Below, in pieces: positions 21,699 through 23,514 of a DNA stretch of 23,514 nt. Position 1 is the first letter of the stretch. Every line of letters starts with the position of its first letter. The position numbers were made by a program, and so were the translations under genes. This stretch comes from a virus: IMG/VR virus record IMGVR_UViG_3300031566_000375, positions 1 to 23,514 of that record, one strand, 5' to 3'. A model generated the notes under the pieces. The model was not told the DNA's origin. It did no database searches and worked only from the letters and a program-made list of their open reading frames with translations.

Positions 21699-21775
21699 TC
21701 TGTTGTCTTCTCTCTAGCTGCCCTACCATGCGTAGGGACAGTAACGGGGCCGTCCTGGACGAACGCGGGGCGGCC
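21699..21775 (-). other. 77-base intergenic region with small stems
   Basis: Between the 124-residue and 98-residue minus-strand genes. It contains CCCTAC (21721-21726) pairing with GTAGGG (21732-21737) and, near 21747-21776, GGGCCG/CGGCCC arms that can pair. No U-tract and no consensus promoter is seen. It may hold a weak processing site. Confidence 0.3.
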
Positions 21776-22150
21776 CTAGCCTTGTTCGCCCTCCCCTGTC
21801 CCGGCGCGGATGGCAGCAACTTCAGCTTCAAGCAGATCAGCAATATATGACACGCGTTCCACCGTGTATTCGTAAGACTTAAACTTTTCCACAAGCCCCT
21901 CAAGCCGTGCGACGCACGCCTCCCGCTCGGCGGCGACGGCCTGAACAGCAAGCCGCGCTGCTGTATCCGCTAGGCGGTCTATCTCCGCCAGGCGCAACAT
22001 CACATGATCCTCATTGTATTCATCGGGCAGATAGACAAACAAGAATAGCTCTTTGTCCATCTCATCCACCCGATAACGAGCACCAAGTCGCGGGTGCTCC
22101 GCATCCATGCTGTAGTGCTCCTCTACGCGATAGCTGATACGTTCAACCAT
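21776..22150 (-). CDS. Hypothetical protein with C-terminal coiled coil
   Basis: A 124-residue minus-strand gene, ATG 22150 behind GGAGGT. Residues 1-50 are beta-like with acidic and aromatic residues (RISYRVEEHYSMDAEH, then KELFLFVYLPDEYNEDH). Residues 55-118 are a continuous charged helix ('RLADTAARLAVQAVAAEREA', 'CVARLEGLVEKFKSYEYTVE', 'DLLEAEVAAIRAGTGE'). Many small phage proteins carry such an AxEREAC helix with no known role. It overlaps the upstream 58-residue gene by 8 bases, which supports a shared operon. Confidence 0.7.
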   Translation of the reverse strand: MVERISYRVEEHYSMDAEHPRLGARYRVDEMDKELFLFVYLPDEYNEDHVMLRLAEIDRLADTAARLAVQAVAAEREACVARLEGLVEKFKSYEYTVERVSYIADLLEAEVAAIRAGTGEGEQG

Positions 22151-22319
22151 GTCTCACCTCCACCTTCTCCCCCACCTTCACCCCGAACGCCGCAAGCTGG
22201 CAGCGCACCAGCCACTCGACCAGCGCCCGTTCCGCCGGCGTCAGCCTCGGCCACGCAGCGGCGATGGGCGCGGTGAGCATGGCGGCGATGTCCTCCTTGA
22301 AATACACATCTAGCGACAC
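22143..22319 (-). CDS. 58-residue small protein (VYFKEDIAAML... type)
   Basis: A short minus-strand frame from GTG 22319 to the TGA at 22143-22145 encodes MSLDVYFKEDIAAMLTAPIA and continues to GEKVEVRHG. The opening resembles small phage proteins starting with a [V/I]-[Y/F]-[F/Y]-K-E-D-[I/V]-A segment. The rest has 'LTPAERALVEWLVRCQLAAF', a helix. An internal ATG at the M of IAAML has GGAGG 11 bases upstream and is a second possible start. The 8-base overlap with the next gene supports it being real. Function unknown. Confidence 0.6.
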   Translation of the reverse strand: MSLDVYFKEDIAAMLTAPIAAAWPRLTPAERALVEWLVRCQLAAFGVKVGEKVEVRHG

Positions 22320-22362
22320 CTACCTACCCCTACTCTACCTATGTACTGTAGTCCCATAGCCC

Positions 22363-22989
22363 TCACGCGGGCGGCGGGGTGGTGGCCCACGCCTTGACCA
22401 GCGCCTTGCCCGGGCCGTGCAGCTCGGGCGTACCCCGGCGCTTGCCGAGCTTGTACCACTGTTTGCTCTCAAAGTCAGCCTTGACCGTCTGCCAGTCTAC
22501 CGGCGCGACCTCGTGCCGCATCGCCTCGTTCTCAGAGAAGTTGCGCCCGGCCTCCACCGCCTTGCAGAAGGCGTACCACTGGCGCGGGCGTACCATCTCA
22601 TAGCGGGCCCACACTTGGCGGCGACCATCGGGTGACGTGACCACGCCGGTCACGGCCCACTGGCGCGGCTCTGTCTCGCCTTCCACGTGCCAGTCGGTTG
22701 TCTGCGGGGCTCGTTGCTGCTTCCGGTCCCGGCGTTCGTCCCGTGCCCATAGGCCGAATAGCAACAGATACACAGCCACGCCGACGGCTGCACCGATAAT
22801 GCCGGGGCGCACCAAGACGACCCACCACGCCACGTTCTCCTTGGGCATCAGCGCAGCCCACAACAGTGCCACGAGTAGCCCGAATCCCACGCCCAGCCGG
22901 ATCGCCAACCCGCAAGGCACGCGCACGTCCAGGTCGACCACGGACGGCGCGGCAACCTCGGCCTCGGCGTCGTAGCGGCGGCGGGTCAC
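22363..22989 (-). CDS. Two-helix membrane protein with soluble C-terminal domain
   Basis: A 208-residue minus-strand gene, GTG 22989, overlapping the upstream stop by 4 bases (GTGA). Residues about 28-48 (LAIRLGVGFGLLVALLWAAL) and 59-80 (VRPGIIGAAVGVAVYLLLFG) are membrane helices. A basic stretch (ARDERRDRKQQR) follows, so the C-terminus should be cytoplasmic. Residues 90-205 are soluble, with 'WYAFCKAVEAGRNFSENEAM', 'VDWQTVKADFESKQWYKLGK' and 'LHGPGKALVKAW', looking like a winged-helix fold. A membrane-anchored DNA- or protein-binding domain is unusual. It is not obviously a holin (too long, large soluble domain), though no other holin is visible. Confidence 0.7.
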   Translation of the reverse strand: MTRRRYDAEAEVAAPSVVDLDVRVPCGLAIRLGVGFGLLVALLWAALMPKENVAWWVVLVRPGIIGAAVGVAVYLLLFGLWARDERRDRKQQRAPQTTDWHVEGETEPRQWAVTGVVTSPDGRRQVWARYEMVRPRQWYAFCKAVEAGRNFSENEAMRHEVAPVDWQTVKADFESKQWYKLGKRRGTPELHGPGKALVKAWATTPPPA

Positions 22990-23219
22990 GGGGCGACCTT
23001 AGCAATGGCAACCTCGGCCATGCCCACAGGACAGTCAGAGTCATGTCGGATGCCAACTGGAATGCAGCCCCACACACCCCTGCCGCAGAACTTACATTCC
23101 ACAGCATCATAGATCTGCTTATAGCCAGCATCGACTACGGCCTCACACACCGCCAATAGCGCATCGCGTTCGGCTGTCACATCGTCCAGAACCTCAGTTA
23201 TCGGTATAGGTTTCGCCAT
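22986..23219 (-). CDS. Cys/His-rich small protein
   Basis: A 77-residue minus-strand gene, ATG 23219 with GGAGGAG just upstream and TGATG overlap with the HTH gene; a GTG at 23222 is an alternative. Residues 10-40 are helical (LDDVTAERDALLAVCEAVVD). The C-terminal half has C-x-x-C ('ECKFCGRGVWGC') and H-x-x-x-C ('RHDSDCPV'), a typical zinc-binding arrangement in small phage proteins. The role is unknown. It sits between the HTH gene and the membrane protein gene in one tightly overlapping operon. Confidence 0.7.
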   Translation of the reverse strand: MAKPIPITEVLDDVTAERDALLAVCEAVVDAGYKQIYDAVECKFCGRGVWGCIPVGIRHDSDCPVGMAEVAIAKVAP

Positions 23220-23514
23220 CACTCCTCCTCCCCGCCCTGCTCGCGGGCTTCCAGCCGCACCACAACGCGAGCATCAAGTGCCTCCGCAACACGGCGCAGG
23301 AATGGTAGGCCGGGTTCCCTTCTGCCATCCTCTAAGCGTGTTATGGCTAGTCGCCGCGTGCCGACTCGCCGGGCCAAGTCCTTTTGGGTCCAGCCCCGCA
23401 GCATACGAAGACGCGCAACCTGATATGCTGGCTCCAGTCTCTCCCAGGCAGCTCGGAACTCTGGATCTTTCATCTCCTCTGCTACCCAGTCCTCAAGGCG
23501 TGTAGTTTCTGCCA
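23219..23514 (-). CDS. XRE/HigA-antitoxin-like HTH protein (5' end at or beyond window edge)
   Basis: A minus-strand frame open to the window edge. ATG 23473 would give 84 residues, but the upstream frame reads A-E-T-T-R-L-E-D-W-V-A-E-E-M-K-D-P-E-F, matching the usual start of these proteins (a helix before KDPEF-R). The codon before it, cut by the edge, ends in TG, so the true start may be one base outside. The visible HTH is 'YQVARLRMLRGWTQKDLARR' then 'VGTRRLAITRLEDGRREPGL' then 'PFLRRVAEALDARVVVRLEA', the HigA-type layout. It may repress its own operon or serve as an antitoxin. Any toxin partner would be upstream, outside the window. Confidence 0.85.
   Translation of the reverse strand, partial: AETTRLEDWVAEEMKDPEFRAAWERLEPAYQVARLRMLRGWTQKDLARRVGTRRLAITRLEDGRREPGLPFLRRVAEALDARVVVRLEAREQGGEEE

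Noticed and set aside
22363-22989. Holin
   Set aside because: Two membrane helices are present, but the protein has 208 residues with a large soluble C-terminal domain and lies away from the hydrolase in an opposite-strand operon.
22598-23131. 177-codon minus-strand frame overlapping the membrane and Cys/His genes
   Set aside because: It is an alternative frame of two coupled genes that have clear start signals, membrane helices and a zinc-type motif; its own sequence is Arg/Pro-rich.
1-23514. tRNA genes, CRISPR arrays, integrase and attachment sites
   Set aside because: No cloverleaf-like sequence, no regular short repeats with spacers, no recombinase motifs and no obvious core-site repeats were seen; tRNA detection by eye is limited.

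Overview
The window is a high-GC stretch (roughly 60-65% by eye in most genes) from a tailed double-stranded DNA phage or prophage of siphovirus type. It holds an HK97-type prohead protease and major capsid protein, a head-tail connector, a tail terminator, a tail-tube protein, a frameshifted pair of tail assembly chaperones and a 787-residue tape measure protein. No sheath, portal, terminase, integrase, tRNA or CRISPR array is visible, so the window starts inside the head module and the host cannot be named.

Layout. Positions 1-1078 hold the 3' end of a morphogenesis or neck-like gene and three small genes. Positions 1178-3362 hold the protease and major capsid protein. Positions 3375-7970 hold a run of beta-rich accessory proteins: an unknown, a parallel beta-helix, a jelly-roll/ConA-like protein, an unknown, a LamG-like domain and a pectate-lyase-like domain. 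The last two are probably joined by a -1 ribosomal frameshift. Positions 7955-9468 hold the connector, which carries two copies of an inserted beta domain, and the tail terminator. Positions 9468-12480 are an accessory island inside the late operon: two small genes behind identical 29-bp leaders, a methyltransferase, a glycosyltransferase, a small unknown, and a LAGLIDADG homing endonuclease on the opposite strand with a consensus sigma-70 promoter and a palindromic operator. Positions 12483-19796 are the tail module: tube, chaperones, tape measure, distal tail protein with carbohydrate-binding inserts, hub, and an S74-chaperone fibre. Positions 19798-21405 encode a clan GH-A-like glycoside hydrolase with a C-terminal binding domain, whose base composition changes mid-gene.

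From 21402 to the right edge the genes run on the minus strand: six small, tightly packed genes, read right to left as an XRE/HigA-antitoxin-like HTH protein cut by the edge, a Cys/His-rich protein, a two-helix membrane protein, and three unknowns. Two of these or their neighbours (22143-22319 minus, 9494-9673 plus) fall below 60 codons.

How the parts work together. The plus-strand genes are nearly all coupled (TGATG, TAGTG or overlaps of a few bases) and make the virion. Its most distinctive property is heavy investment in glycan-facing modules near both the capsid (beta-helix, lectin-like, LamG-pectate lyase) and the tail tip (CBM-like inserts, S74 fibre, glycoside hydrolase). The most noteworthy points are the candidate C CCA AAT TGA frameshift, the repeated-leader gene insertions that copied the start of the methyltransferase gene, Tat-like N-termini on two phage proteins, and the autoregulation-ready antisense homing endonuclease.
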